A stretch of DNA of 64,000 bases from Nonomuraea gerenzanensis (lineage in GTDB: Bacteria; Actinomycetota; Actinomycetes; Streptosporangiales; Streptosporangiaceae): NCBI RefSeq assembly GCF_020215645.1, contig NZ_CP084058.1, positions 4,092,001 through 4,156,000 of the forward strand, in the 5' to 3' direction. Each line of letters opens with the position of its first letter. The stretch's first letter is position 1. Of the stretch, positions 7,950 through 16,266 are shown one piece after another. Under the pieces are notes generated by a model. The model saw nothing but the letters and a program-made list of their open reading frames with translations. It was not told the DNA's origin and did not search any database. The translations under genes were made by a program, and so were the position numbers.

Positions 7950-8873
7950 GGCCAGCGCCACGAGCACCGAGGACGTCCAGAACCCCAGGGGCTCCCCCGA
8001 TCCCGGATAGGGCACGTTCTGCCCGTAGAAGCCGGTGATCGCGGTGGGCACGGCGATGATCGCGGCCCAGCTCGTGACCCGCTTCATGATCTCGTTCAGC
8101 CGGAAGCCCTGCTGGGACAGGCGGGTCTCGCGGACGTTGGCGAGCATGTCGCGGATGGACTCGACCCACTCGGTGACCCGCAGGACGTGGTCGTAGACGT
8201 CCTCGTAGTACGGCTTCATCACGGGGTCGGCGATGAGATCCTGGTCGCGGCGCAGCAGGGTGCCGATCACCTCGCGCATCGGGAAGGTGAGCCTGCGCAG
8301 CTTGGTGGTGGCCTTGCGCAGCAGGTACATGGAGTGCTGCAGCTCCCTGTTGTCCGTCACCCCCTGCACGAACAGCCTCTCCTCCATCGCCTCCACCCGC
8401 CCGTCGAGCTCCTGCACGAGGTCGAAGTGCTGGTCCACGACGTAGTCGAGCAGGCCGTGCAGCAGGAACGTCACGCCGTGGCAGGCCATGCGGGAGGCGG
8501 AGTCCCAGCGCCTGACCACCGCGCCGATGTCGAAGCGGTCGTTCTCGCGCACGGTGACCAGGGCGTTGCCGGTGACGAAGACGTCCACCTCGACGGGGAC
8601 GATCCGGCCGGCCTGGAAGGACAGCCCGTACACGGTGATGAACAGATGGTTGTCGTAGACGTCCGCCTTCGGCCGCTGGTGGTCGGTCAGGACGTCCTCG
8701 ACCGCCAGCTCGTGCAGCCCCAGCTCCTCGCCGATCACCGAGAGCTGGGCGGGCGTGGGGGAGCACAGGTCGAACCAGACCACGTTGTCCGGGTCCGCCA
8801 CGTGGTCGGAGACCTCCTCGATCGGGAAGCCTTCCTTCTCCAGGACGCCGTTCCTGTACAGCCGCGTGTGCAC
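7905..8873 (-). CDS. CorA-family divalent metal transporter
   Basis: 322 residues: a soluble N-terminal alpha/beta domain, a long helix and two C-terminal membrane helices, ending in a basic KKKDWL tail. The CorA signature after the first membrane helix, normally YGMN, is here YGQNVPYPG, so Met is replaced by Gln while Gly and Asn are kept. The expected role is Mg2+, Co2+ or Ni2+ passage through a pentamer. The GTG start at 8873 shares one base with the TAG of the DUF72 gene upstream, so the two are translationally coupled. The same frame stays open much further upstream, but that part is antisense shadow of the DUF72 gene. Confidence 0.85.
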   Translation of the reverse strand: MHTRLYRNGVLEKEGFPIEEVSDHVADPDNVVWFDLCSPTPAQLSVIGEELGLHELAVEDVLTDHQRPKADVYDNHLFITVYGLSFQAGRIVPVEVDVFVTGNALVTVRENDRFDIGAVVRRWDSASRMACHGVTFLLHGLLDYVVDQHFDLVQELDGRVEAMEERLFVQGVTDNRELQHSMYLLRKATTKLRRLTFPMREVIGTLLRRDQDLIADPVMKPYYEDVYDHVLRVTEWVESIRDMLANVRETRLSQQGFRLNEIMKRVTSWAAIIAVPTAITGFYGQNVPYPGSGEPLGFWTSSVLVALASAGLYAVFKKKDWL

Positions 8874-9580
8874 TAGCCGAGTGTGGCAAACAGGCTCGCG
8901 TTGCGCACGGCCGCCCCTCCGGGGTCGTTGTTGAAGTAGACGTAGGCGTCCTCCCAGCCGGCCTCGCGGATCCGGCCGGCCCACGTGTGCAGCGCGGTGC
9001 GGCCGTACTCCCAGCCCGACCGGCCCTGGTGCAGCCGCACGTAGCCCCAGCCGGCCGTCCTCCAGAGCGGTGTCACCGGCCGGCCCAGCCGGTCGGCCCA
9101 GCACAGGGCGGCCGAGCGGGCGGTCAGGAGCTGCCGCACCTCCTCCGTCCACCAGGAGTCGTGGCGCGGCTCCACGGCCACCCGCACCCCCTCGGGGAAG
9201 CAGGCCAGGCACCGGTCCAGCCTGGCCGGATCGGCCTTCAGCGTCGGCGGGAGCTGCAGCAGGATCGGGCCCAGCTTCTCCTTCAGCCCGGCCGCGGCGC
9301 CCATCAGGCGCGCGACCGGCTCCTCCGGCTCCTCCAGCCGCTTGATGTGCGTCAGGAACCTGCTCGCCTTCACGGCCATCACGAACTCGGGCGGCGTACG
9401 GTCGTGCCAGGCGCGGAACGACTCCGGGCTCGGCAGCCGGTAGAAGGCGTTGTTGCTCTCCACGGTGGCGAACTCGGCCGCGTACGTCTCCAGCCACAGC
9501 CGCTGCGGCACGCCCTCCGGGTAGAGCACCCCGCGCCAGTCCTTGTACTGCCACCCCGACGTGCCCACCAGCCATGTCAT
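8873..9580 (-). CDS. DUF72 (YecE-like) TIM-barrel protein
   Basis: 235 residues matching the DUF72 family end to end: WLVGTSGWQYKDWRG at the N-terminus, FATVESNNAFYRLPS, FVMAVKASRFLTH, then LGPILLQLPP and an AVEPRH motif near the middle. The fold is a TIM barrel resembling sugar-phosphate isomerases or endonuclease IV, but the biochemical role of the family is not established. It is the first gene of a two-gene operon with the CorA-like gene, with start and stop codons overlapping. Confidence 0.88.
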   Translation of the reverse strand: MTWLVGTSGWQYKDWRGVLYPEGVPQRLWLETYAAEFATVESNNAFYRLPSPESFRAWHDRTPPEFVMAVKASRFLTHIKRLEEPEEPVARLMGAAAGLKEKLGPILLQLPPTLKADPARLDRCLACFPEGVRVAVEPRHDSWWTEEVRQLLTARSAALCWADRLGRPVTPLWRTAGWGYVRLHQGRSGWEYGRTALHTWAGRIREAGWEDAYVYFNNDPGGAAVRNASLFATLG

Positions 9581-9656
9581 GGCATCTGGCCTACCCTGTG
9601 GTGCCGCGTGCAGTACAACTGTCCTAGTTCGTCGGCCGAGGAGGACCTTTCACGCA

Positions 9657-11198
9657 ATGGGCGCCAACCACGCGCACGGCACCGCCGTCCCCAGCTCGCG
9701 GCGCACGGTGGTGGCTGGCCTGGCCGTCCTGGTGCCGCTGGCCATCGTCACGCTGGCCGCCCTGGTCTGGCTCTGGCCGGACGGCGGGCAGGAGGCCGCC
9801 CCGGCGCAGTCCGGCGTGCAACGGCTGGACGGCACGGTCGTCAGCGTCACGCTCAAGACCTGCCCGGCCGCCCTGGAGGGCTCGCCCCAGCCCGACCCGG
9901 CCACCTGCGGCAACGCCGTCGTCAAGGTGAGCGAGGGGCCCGAGGCCGGCCAGGACGTCGAGCTCCGCCTGCCCAGCGGGCCGGGGGCGCAGCACTTCGC
10001 GGCCGACGACGACGTGATCCTGCTGCGCGCGGCCGACGGCACGTACCAGATCTCCGACCACGACCGGTCGATGCCGCTGTGGCTGTTCGGGGCGGCGTTC
10101 GCGCTGGCGGTGATCGCCTTCGGGCGGTGGCGCGGGGTGACGGCGCTGGTGGGGCTGGCGGTCACGTTCGTGCTGCTGCTGACGTTCGTCATCCCCGGCA
10201 TCCTGGACGGGCGGCCGCCCATGCTGGTGGCCATCGTGGGCGCGTCCGCGATCATGCTGGCGGTGCTCTACCTCACCCACGGCTTCTCGCTGTCCACCTC
10301 CGTGGCCGTGCTCGGGACGCTGGCCAGCCTGGCGCTGACCGGGGTGCTGTCGTACCTGGCGCTGGGGTTCGCCCGGCTCAACGGGGTCACCGACGACAGC
10401 GCGCTGGCCCTGGACATGAGCCTGTCCATCGACACCCAGGGGTTGCTGCTGGCCAGCATCATCATCGGCGCGCTGGGGGTGCTCGACGACGTCACGGTCA
10501 CGCAGGCGGTGACGGTGGCCGAACTGGCCCACGCCAACCCCTCGTACGGCTTCGCCCGCCTCTACCGGGCCGCCGGGCGGATCGGGCGGGCGCACATCGC
10601 CTCGGTGATCAACACGATCATCCTGGCGTACGCGGGGGCGTCGCTGCCGCTGCTGCTGCTGTTCAGCATCGGGGACCAGCCGCTGGGGGAGGTGATGTCG
10701 ACGCCGGTCATCGCGCAGGAGATCGTCCGCAGCGTCGTCGGCACGCTGGGGCTCATCGCGGCCGTTCCCATCACGACGGCGCTGGCAGCGCTGACGGCGT
10801 CCCGGCGGGTGGCGCAGGAGCCCGCGCGGGGTGAGGAAGCGGGTGACGGGGAGCGCGACGGGTTCTTCTCGCGGCGGCGGCGGGCCGGTCACGACGAGCA
10901 CGACGACGACTTCTTCTCGGCGCGGCCGGACCATGACGACTTCTTCTCGCCGCACGCCGAGCGCGACGGCTCCCCGCAGCCCGAGCGCGCCGGCTTCTTC
11001 TCCCCGCAGCCCGAGCGCGACGAGTCCGTCTTTCCGCCGCCTCCGCCTCCTCCGCACGCCGCTCCGGCCGGTCATCGCGCGGGCGGTGACTTCTTCACGC
11101 CGCAGCCCCGCCTCGACGCGCCCCCGCGCGCGGAGCCGTCCCCGGCTCCGTCCCCCGACCGCCCGGCCCGCCATCGTCGCCGCCGCACGGGCCCCTGA
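9657..11198 (+). CDS. YibE/F family membrane protein with repetitive C-terminal tail
   Basis: 513 residues from ATG 9657, which has GAGGAGGA about 10 bases upstream. After one N-terminal membrane helix comes an extracytoplasmic region of ~100 residues, then at least seven membrane helices typical of the YibE/F family (such as ARLNGVTDDSALALDM and GALGVLDDVTVTQA). The function of the family is unknown. The last ~120 residues are a charged, Pro-rich, probably disordered tail with recurring DGFFS, DDFFS and PQPER motifs, which the usual family members I know of do not need for the fold. It may be a binding site for a cytoplasmic partner. Confidence 0.85.
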   Translation: MGANHAHGTAVPSSRRTVVAGLAVLVPLAIVTLAALVWLWPDGGQEAAPAQSGVQRLDGTVVSVTLKTCPAALEGSPQPDPATCGNAVVKVSEGPEAGQDVELRLPSGPGAQHFAADDDVILLRAADGTYQISDHDRSMPLWLFGAAFALAVIAFGRWRGVTALVGLAVTFVLLLTFVIPGILDGRPPMLVAIVGASAIMLAVLYLTHGFSLSTSVAVLGTLASLALTGVLSYLALGFARLNGVTDDSALALDMSLSIDTQGLLLASIIIGALGVLDDVTVTQAVTVAELAHANPSYGFARLYRAAGRIGRAHIASVINTIILAYAGASLPLLLLFSIGDQPLGEVMSTPVIAQEIVRSVVGTLGLIAAVPITTALAALTASRRVAQEPARGEEAGDGERDGFFSRRRRAGHDEHDDDFFSARPDHDDFFSPHAERDGSPQPERAGFFSPQPERDESVFPPPPPPPHAAPAGHRAGGDFFTPQPRLDAPPRAEPSPAPSPDRPARHRRRRTGP

Positions 11199-11264
11199 CG
11201 CACCGGCTCAGGACAGACCCCGCTTGTCGGGTACGGGTGCCATGATCGCGTAGTCTTTCCTGAC

Positions 11265-11852
11265 ATGACGGCCGACCTGGTAGCCAAGCGGGTGACGGAT
11301 GTGCTGGCACCACAGGTGCTGGTGATTCTCATGCCTCCGCTGGTGGGCCTCCTGGCCCAGGGCTGGCGTGGCGCCGTGTGGGGCCTGGTGGCGTCGTTGT
11401 TCTGCGGCGGGGTGCCGGCGGCGGTGATCGCGGTGGGGGTGCGGTCGGGCAGGCTCGACTCCCACCACATCGTGGACCGGGCCCGCCGCACCGGCCCGTT
11501 GCTGGCGGCGGTGGCGGCCGTGCTGGTGGCGCTGGGGCTGCTGGTCGTGATGGGCGCGCCGACGCTGCTCGTCGCCACCGTGACGGCGATGCTGGTGGCG
11601 CTGGCCGTGACCGTGCCGATCACGTTGCGCTGGAAGATCTCCTTCCACGCGGCGGTCTCCGCCGGCACGGTCGTGGTGCTCGCCCACGTCCTGCCCCCGT
11701 GGCCGACCGCGCTCGCCGGGGCCGCCGTCGTGGCGCTGGTGTGCTGGGCCAGGGTACGGCTCACGCACCACACCTGGCCGCAGGTCGTGGCAGGGGCGGT
11801 GGTCGGCACGCTGACGACGTGGGCGACTTTGACCGCGTTCGGCGTGGGCTGA
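11265..11852 (+). CDS. PAP2-like small membrane protein
   Basis: 195 residues with about six hydrophobic segments. KISFHAAVSAG and WARVRLTHHTWPQVVAGAVVG sit where PAP2 phosphatases have the PSGH and SRxxxxxHxxxD motifs, so the protein is PAP2-like. The canonical Ser-Arg pair and Asp are not all present, so catalytic activity is doubtful. A TAGTCT hexamer (11251-11256) lies 8 bases before the ATG, suggesting a leaderless transcript separate from the YibE/F gene. Best described as a PAP2-superfamily-like integral membrane protein of unknown role. Confidence 0.65.
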   Translation: MTADLVAKRVTDVLAPQVLVILMPPLVGLLAQGWRGAVWGLVASLFCGGVPAAVIAVGVRSGRLDSHHIVDRARRTGPLLAAVAAVLVALGLLVVMGAPTLLVATVTAMLVALAVTVPITLRWKISFHAAVSAGTVVVLAHVLPPWPTALAGAAVVALVCWARVRLTHHTWPQVVAGAVVGTLTTWATLTAFGVG

Positions 11853-11934
11853 CCGCACCGGCCCTGTCAGCCCCGGGCGGCGGCCCGGAGCGGCGGCCCG
11901 GAATAGCGGCGCCGCCGGTGGGGTTGCCGCGAAC

Positions 11935-12678
11935 ATGGATGCCAAGAACCGCGGCCGGGTGCGCGTCGAGCAGACGGCCAAGCGTGTGCGGACCTACCTG
12001 GGCGGCCGGGTGGTGGCCGACACCACCTCCGCCCTGCTGGTGTGGGAAGTCCCGTACTACCCCACCTACTACTTCCCGCCGGCCGACGTGGACGGATCCG
12101 CGCTGAAGGCCACGGGAGCCACCAGGCACTCCCCGAGCAGGGGCGACGCGGTCGTCTACACCGTCACCTCGGGCACCGCCGAGGCCGTGGACGCGGCGCT
12201 GGCCTACCCGGACTCGCCGCTGGAGCAGGTCCGGGGGTACGTGCGCTTCGAGTGGGACGCCATGGACGCCTGGTTCGAGGAGGACGAGGAGGTCTTCTTC
12301 CACCCGCGCGACCCGTACACCAGGGTGGACATCCTGGCGAGCTCGCGGCACGTGCGGATCGAGGTGGACGGCGTGACGGTGGCCGACTCCCGCAACCCGC
12401 GCATCCTCTTCGAGACCGGCCTGCCCGCCAGGTACTACCTGCCGAAGACCGATGTGCGCCTCGACCTGCTGGAGCACACCGACACCGCCACGCACTGCCC
12501 CTACAAGGGGACGGCGGAGTACTGGGCGGTCAACGGCAAGAAGGACCTGGCCTGGTCGTACCGGACGCCGCTGCCCGAGAGCGCGAAGATCGCGGGGCTG
12601 ATCGCGTTCTACGACGAGAAGCTCGACGTCTACCTGGACGGCGAGCTGCAGGAGCGGCCGAAGAGCAAGTTCGCCTGA
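11935..12678 (+). CDS. DUF427 protein with two tandem domains
   Basis: 247 residues containing two DUF427-type beta-rich units. The first has VRTYLGGRVVADTTSALLVWE with PYYPTYYFP, the second VRIEVDGVTVADSRNPRILFE with RYYLPKTDV, then CPYKGTAEYWAVNG. The family is widespread in actinomycetes with no settled function. The ATG at 11935 lacks a good ribosome site. A damaged copy of its 3' part lies at 13407-13484, beyond the next gene, showing that a duplicate once existed here. Confidence 0.88.
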   Translation: MDAKNRGRVRVEQTAKRVRTYLGGRVVADTTSALLVWEVPYYPTYYFPPADVDGSALKATGATRHSPSRGDAVVYTVTSGTAEAVDAALAYPDSPLEQVRGYVRFEWDAMDAWFEEDEEVFFHPRDPYTRVDILASSRHVRIEVDGVTVADSRNPRILFETGLPARYYLPKTDVRLDLLEHTDTATHCPYKGTAEYWAVNGKKDLAWSYRTPLPESAKIAGLIAFYDEKLDVYLDGELQERPKSKFA

Positions 12679-12682
12679 CCGG

Positions 12683-13288
12683 TCAGGAGGCCGGGGCCCA
12701 GCGGGGGTCGCGGCCGAGGTAGCGCAGGAGGGCGGTGACGTCGTCGTCGCCGGGCAGCGGCTCCAGCGCCGGCGCGTAGGCGCCCCAGGCGCGCAGCGGC
12801 TCGACGATCTGCCTGGCCACCACCAGCATGGGCCGGGCCAGCTCCGGGGTGAGCGGCGACGGGCCGCCGCAGGCCATCGCGATGTCCCAGGCGTGCACGC
12901 CCGCGTCCAGCGCGCACGCCGCCACGCCGGACTCCGGCGTCATCTTGTGCGGCGGCACCGGCGTCGCCACCTCGGTGGCCTCCCGGTCCACCGCCGCCCA
13001 CGCCGAGGCGGAGCGCCGCAGCGCCTCCTCCAGGAACGCCCCGGGGTCCCCGTCGATGACGCCCGACGGGTCGAACGGGTCGAAGGCGGGGCCCGGCTCG
13101 CCGGTGAGGGCGGCGGCGAAGCCGACCTGGTCACCCGCGGCGTGCTGCAGCACGTGGGCGACACTCCAGCCGGCGCACGGGGTGGGCCGGCTCCAGCCGT
13201 CGGCCGGCACGCCGCTCACCGCCCGGCGCAGGGCCTCGTGCGAGGCGTCGAGCACGTCCCAGCCGCTGATGATGATGCTGCCGCTCAT
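12683..13288 (-). CDS. TIGR03086-type DinB/maleylpyruvate isomerase-like protein
   Basis: 201 residues with the N-terminal mycothiol-dependent maleylpyruvate isomerase/DinB fold: WSRPTPCAGWSVAHVLQH, then a later HAWDIAMACG, which together supply the expected metal-binding histidines. Such proteins are four-helix metal-binding enzymes that use or may use mycothiol; the substrate here is unknown. ATG 13288 is preceded by AAAGGGG at a good distance. Its stop is 4 bases from the convergent DUF427 stop. Confidence 0.8.
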   Translation of the reverse strand: MSGSIIISGWDVLDASHEALRRAVSGVPADGWSRPTPCAGWSVAHVLQHAAGDQVGFAAALTGEPGPAFDPFDPSGVIDGDPGAFLEEALRRSASAWAAVDREATEVATPVPPHKMTPESGVAACALDAGVHAWDIAMACGGPSPLTPELARPMLVVARQIVEPLRAWGAYAPALEPLPGDDDVTALLRYLGRDPRWAPAS

Positions 13289-13406
13289 GAGTGAGCCCCT
13301 TTCGGTTCGGTGGGACCACTCTATCAGAACGGAATGCTTTGTTCCACTAATTGCGCCGGCTTTTCCACCCCACGCCGCCGCCCCGCGTCCTGCGAGGTCG
13401 GCGGCG

Positions 13407-13484
13407 TGCTGGGCGGTCAGCGGCAGGCAGGACCTGGCGTGGCCGTGCTGAGGCCGCTGCCCGGGAGGGAGAAGCTCGCCGGGG
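13407..13484 (+). pseudogene. Remnant of a second DUF427 gene
   Basis: This stretch aligns with bases ~12520-12598 of the intact DUF427 gene: WAVSGRQDLAW here against WAVNGKKDLAW there, then CTGCCCGGGAG against CTGCCCGAGAG. One base is missing after the DLAW codons and a TGA follows, so the frame is broken. No start or remaining domain is recognisable upstream. It is a decayed partial duplicate, not an expressed gene. Confidence 0.65.
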
Positions 13485-13512
13485 CCGAGCGGTCACACGC
13501 GTCGTCGGGCCG

Positions 13513-14238
13513 TCACACGCCGGCGCGGACCGCTTCCAGGATCACGGCGGCGACCTCCTTCGGCCGTGAGACCGCGACGGCGTGCGAGGCGCCGTCGAGC
13601 TCGACCGTCCGCGCCCCCGCCCGCTCGGCCCCGAACCGCTCGACCTCCGGGTTGATCGCCTGGTCGGCGCCCGCGACGACGGCCCAGGAGGGCTTCGACC
13701 GCCAGGCGGCGGCCGACGCGGTCTCGGCGAAGGCGCCGGCCGCGAGCGGGCGCTGCGTCACCGCCAGGACGCGGGTCGCCTCGGCGGGCAGGTCCGCGGC
13801 GAAGATCTGGGGGAACGCCTCGGGCAGGATCGTCACCTCGACCGCGGGCTCGCCGCCCTCGACCGGGTAGGTCGCCTGCCGCAGCGAGGAGACCAGCGGC
13901 GAGGCGGGGAACCTGCCCTGCAGCTCGCCCAGGCTCTCGCCCTGCTCCAGCGCGTAGGCGGCGACGTAGACGAGGCCCGTGACGTTCGGGGCGACGCCGG
14001 CCACGGTGATGACGGCGCCGCCGTAGGAGTGGCCGACGAGGACGACGGGGCCCTCGATCTGGGCGGCCACCGACTCGATGTAGGCGGCGTCGGCGGCCAG
14101 GCCGCGCAGCGGGTTCGGCGGGGCGACGACGGGCACGCCGTGCTGCTGCAGCTCGGCGATGACGCCGGACCAGCTCGCGGCGTCGGCGAACGCGCCGTGC
14201 ACGAGGACGACGGTCGGGGTGGTGGTGCTGCCGGTCAT
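13513..14238 (-). CDS. Alpha/beta hydrolase (salicylate esterase-like)
   Basis: 241 residues. TVVLVHGAFADAASW near the N-terminus supplies the oxyanion region, VLVGHSYGGAV holds the nucleophile Ser (GxSxG), and LDGASHAVAVSRP the catalytic His; this is the plant-esterase/hydroxynitrile-lyase-like branch common in bacteria. Start ATG 14238 is preferred because GAGGAG lies 7 bases before it; ATG 14253 is in frame but has no ribosome site. The substrate is unknown. It is divergent from the esterase gene at 14444. Confidence 0.85.
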   Translation of the reverse strand: MTGSTTTPTVVLVHGAFADAASWSGVIAELQQHGVPVVAPPNPLRGLAADAAYIESVAAQIEGPVVLVGHSYGGAVITVAGVAPNVTGLVYVAAYALEQGESLGELQGRFPASPLVSSLRQATYPVEGGEPAVEVTILPEAFPQIFAADLPAEATRVLAVTQRPLAAGAFAETASAAAWRSKPSWAVVAGADQAINPEVERFGAERAGARTVELDGASHAVAVSRPKEVAAVILEAVRAGV

Positions 14239-14443
14239 GGAGGTGCTCCTCATGAGTGGGGACGGCCGCATGGTGGGGCGGCCGTGCTGACATCGGGTAT
14301 CAAACCGGGCGGGCGCGGCGGGCACGAGGCGGAAGGACCGGCAGTCGCCACTTCTGCCTGTGGTTCTGCCTCGTGCGGGACTCGGGCGGTTGCTTGGATG
14401 GCAGTGCACCGAAAAGCACTTTTTGTCGTATTTGGAGTGACAT

Positions 14444-15397
14444 ATGAGCAAGCCCGTCCTGGAGCCGGCCGCGCAGGCCTTCGCCGACGCCACCGCGCAG
14501 CCGCCGTACCTCTTCCAGCTCCCGCCGGACGAGGGCCGCAAGGCCGTGGACGAGGCCCAGTCGGGGCCCGTCGACCTGCTCCCCGTGGACGAGGAGTGGG
14601 TGACCGTCGCGGGCGGCCCGACCGGTGAGGTCAGGGCGCGCATCGTCCGCCCGGCGGGCCTGGCGGGGGACCTGCCCGTCATCATCTACATCCACGGCGC
14701 GGGCTGGGTGTTCGGCAACGCCCACACCCACGACCGCCTGGTGCGCGAGCTGGCCGTCGGCGCCGGCGCCGCCGTGGTCTTCCCCGAGTACGACCGCTCG
14801 CCCGAGCACCGCTACCCGGTCGCCATCGAGCAGAACTGGACCGTCGCCCGCTGGGTCGTCACCGAGGGCGCGGGCAAGGGCCTGGACCCGTCGCGGATCG
14901 CGGTGGCCGGCGACTCCGTCGGGGGCAACATGAGCGCCGCGCTGACCCTGATGGCCAAGGAACGCGGCGGGCTGGAGCTGCGGCAGCAGGTGCTGTTCTA
15001 CCCGGTGACGGACGCCGCCTTCGACACCGGCTCCTACCAGGAGTTCGCCGAGGGCTACTTCCTGCGGCGCGACGGGATGCGGTGGTTCTGGGACCAGTAC
15101 ACCACCGACGAGGCGCAGCGGGCCGAGATCACCGCCTCCCCGCTGCGCGCCACCGGCGAGCAGCTCGCCGGGCTGCCGCCGGCGCTGGTCATCACCGCTG
15201 AGGCGGATGTGCTGCGGGACGAGGGCGAGGCGTACGCGGGCAAGCTGCGGGCGGCCGGCGTTCCGGTGGTCGCCGTGCGGTTCCAGGGGGTCATTCACGA
15301 CTTCGTGATGCTGAACGCGTTGCGTGAGACGCATGGGGCGGGGGCTGCGATCGAGCTGGCCGCCGGGACCCTGCGCAAGGTGCTCGCGGCCGGCTGA
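14444..15397 (+). CDS. HSL-family alpha/beta hydrolase (esterase/lipase)
   Basis: 317 residues of the hormone-sensitive-lipase type. The oxyanion motif is IYIHGAGWVFG (HGAG in place of the usual HGGG), the nucleophile motif GDSVGGN, with Asp in EADVLRDEG and His in GVIHDFVML completing the triad. It is expected to hydrolyse short or medium acyl esters in the cytoplasm. A GGAG sits 7 bases before the ATG. The third hydrolase follows 30 bases downstream, so the two may be co-transcribed. Confidence 0.9.
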   Translation: MSKPVLEPAAQAFADATAQPPYLFQLPPDEGRKAVDEAQSGPVDLLPVDEEWVTVAGGPTGEVRARIVRPAGLAGDLPVIIYIHGAGWVFGNAHTHDRLVRELAVGAGAAVVFPEYDRSPEHRYPVAIEQNWTVARWVVTEGAGKGLDPSRIAVAGDSVGGNMSAALTLMAKERGGLELRQQVLFYPVTDAAFDTGSYQEFAEGYFLRRDGMRWFWDQYTTDEAQRAEITASPLRATGEQLAGLPPALVITAEADVLRDEGEAYAGKLRAAGVPVVAVRFQGVIHDFVMLNALRETHGAGAAIELAAGTLRKVLAAG

Positions 15398-15426
15398 CCC
15401 TGATCCGCGTTCGGGAGGACGAGCTC

Positions 15427-16266
15427 ATGCCCCGCCATCCGGAGCCACCCGCCCTTGTCCAGGCTGGGGTGTCCAGCACTGACCGGGCCGATGCGCAGGC
15501 CGAGCGGGTCAACGCCGCGGGTCGCGTCCCGGTCGTGTTCCTGCACGGCCTGTGGTTGCTGCCGGCGAGCTGGGAGCGCTGGGCGGCGGTGTTCGGCGAG
15601 GCGGGGTTCGAGGCGGTGTTCCCGGGTTGGCCCGAGGACCCGCCACCTGTCCCCTGGACGGTGGGGCAGGTGGCCGGGCACGTCGCGGCCCTGATCGGCC
15701 GCCTGGAGCGCAGGCCCGTCGTCGTCGGCCACTCCTTCGGCGGCCTGCTCGCCCAGATCCTCGCCGGGAACGGCCTGGCCGCCGCCACCGTCGCCATCGG
15801 CCCCGCCCCCGGGTGCGGCGTCCTGCCGCTGCCGGTCTCCCCGCTGCACGCCACCGCCCGTCCCGGCGACGCCGGTTGGGCCGTGCCGCTCACCTACGAC
15901 CAGTTCCGGCACTCCTTCGCCAATGCCGTCGGCGAGGAGGAGGCCAGGTGGCTGCACGAGCGGTTCGCCGTCCCCGCGCCCGGCGTGCCGCAGCCGCGGG
16001 CGGCGGCCCTCGACCCGTGGAACGACCTTCAGGTGGACACCACCGCCCCCGCCCGGGGGCCGCTGCTGATGATCTCGGGGGAGCTGGACCGCACCGCGCC
16101 CTGGGCGCTCACCCGCGCCGCCTTTGAGCGGCAGTCCCGCAACGCGCACCACCGCACCGAGATCGCCGAGATCCCCGGACGCGGCCACTCGCTCATCGTG
16201 GACAGCGGCTGGCGCGAGGTGTGCGGCACGGCCCTGACCTTCATCGAGCGGTTCGTGTGCCCGTGA
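15427..16266 (+). CDS. Alpha/beta hydrolase
   Basis: 279 residues. PVVFLHGLWLLPASWERW carries the oxyanion hole, VVVGHSFGGLLA the nucleophile Ser, SGELDRTAPW the acid and PGRGHSLIVD the His, so a full catalytic triad is present. The family is similar to haloalkane dehalogenase/lysophospholipase-like hydrolases; no substrate can be assigned. The 3' end overlaps the convergent XRE-NB-ARC gene by 26 bases. Confidence 0.85.
   Translation: MPRHPEPPALVQAGVSSTDRADAQAERVNAAGRVPVVFLHGLWLLPASWERWAAVFGEAGFEAVFPGWPEDPPPVPWTVGQVAGHVAALIGRLERRPVVVGHSFGGLLAQILAGNGLAAATVAIGPAPGCGVLPLPVSPLHATARPGDAGWAVPLTYDQFRHSFANAVGEEEARWLHERFAVPAPGVPQPRAAALDPWNDLQVDTTAPARGPLLMISGELDRTAPWALTRAAFERQSRNAHHRTEIAEIPGRGHSLIVDSGWREVCGTALTFIERFVCP

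Noticed and set aside
8874..9575. A long N-terminal extension of the CorA-like frame, giving a 556-residue protein
   Set aside because: The extension is in a different frame of the DUF72 gene, has no domain sense, and GTG 8873 overlaps the DUF72 stop as expected for a coupled start.
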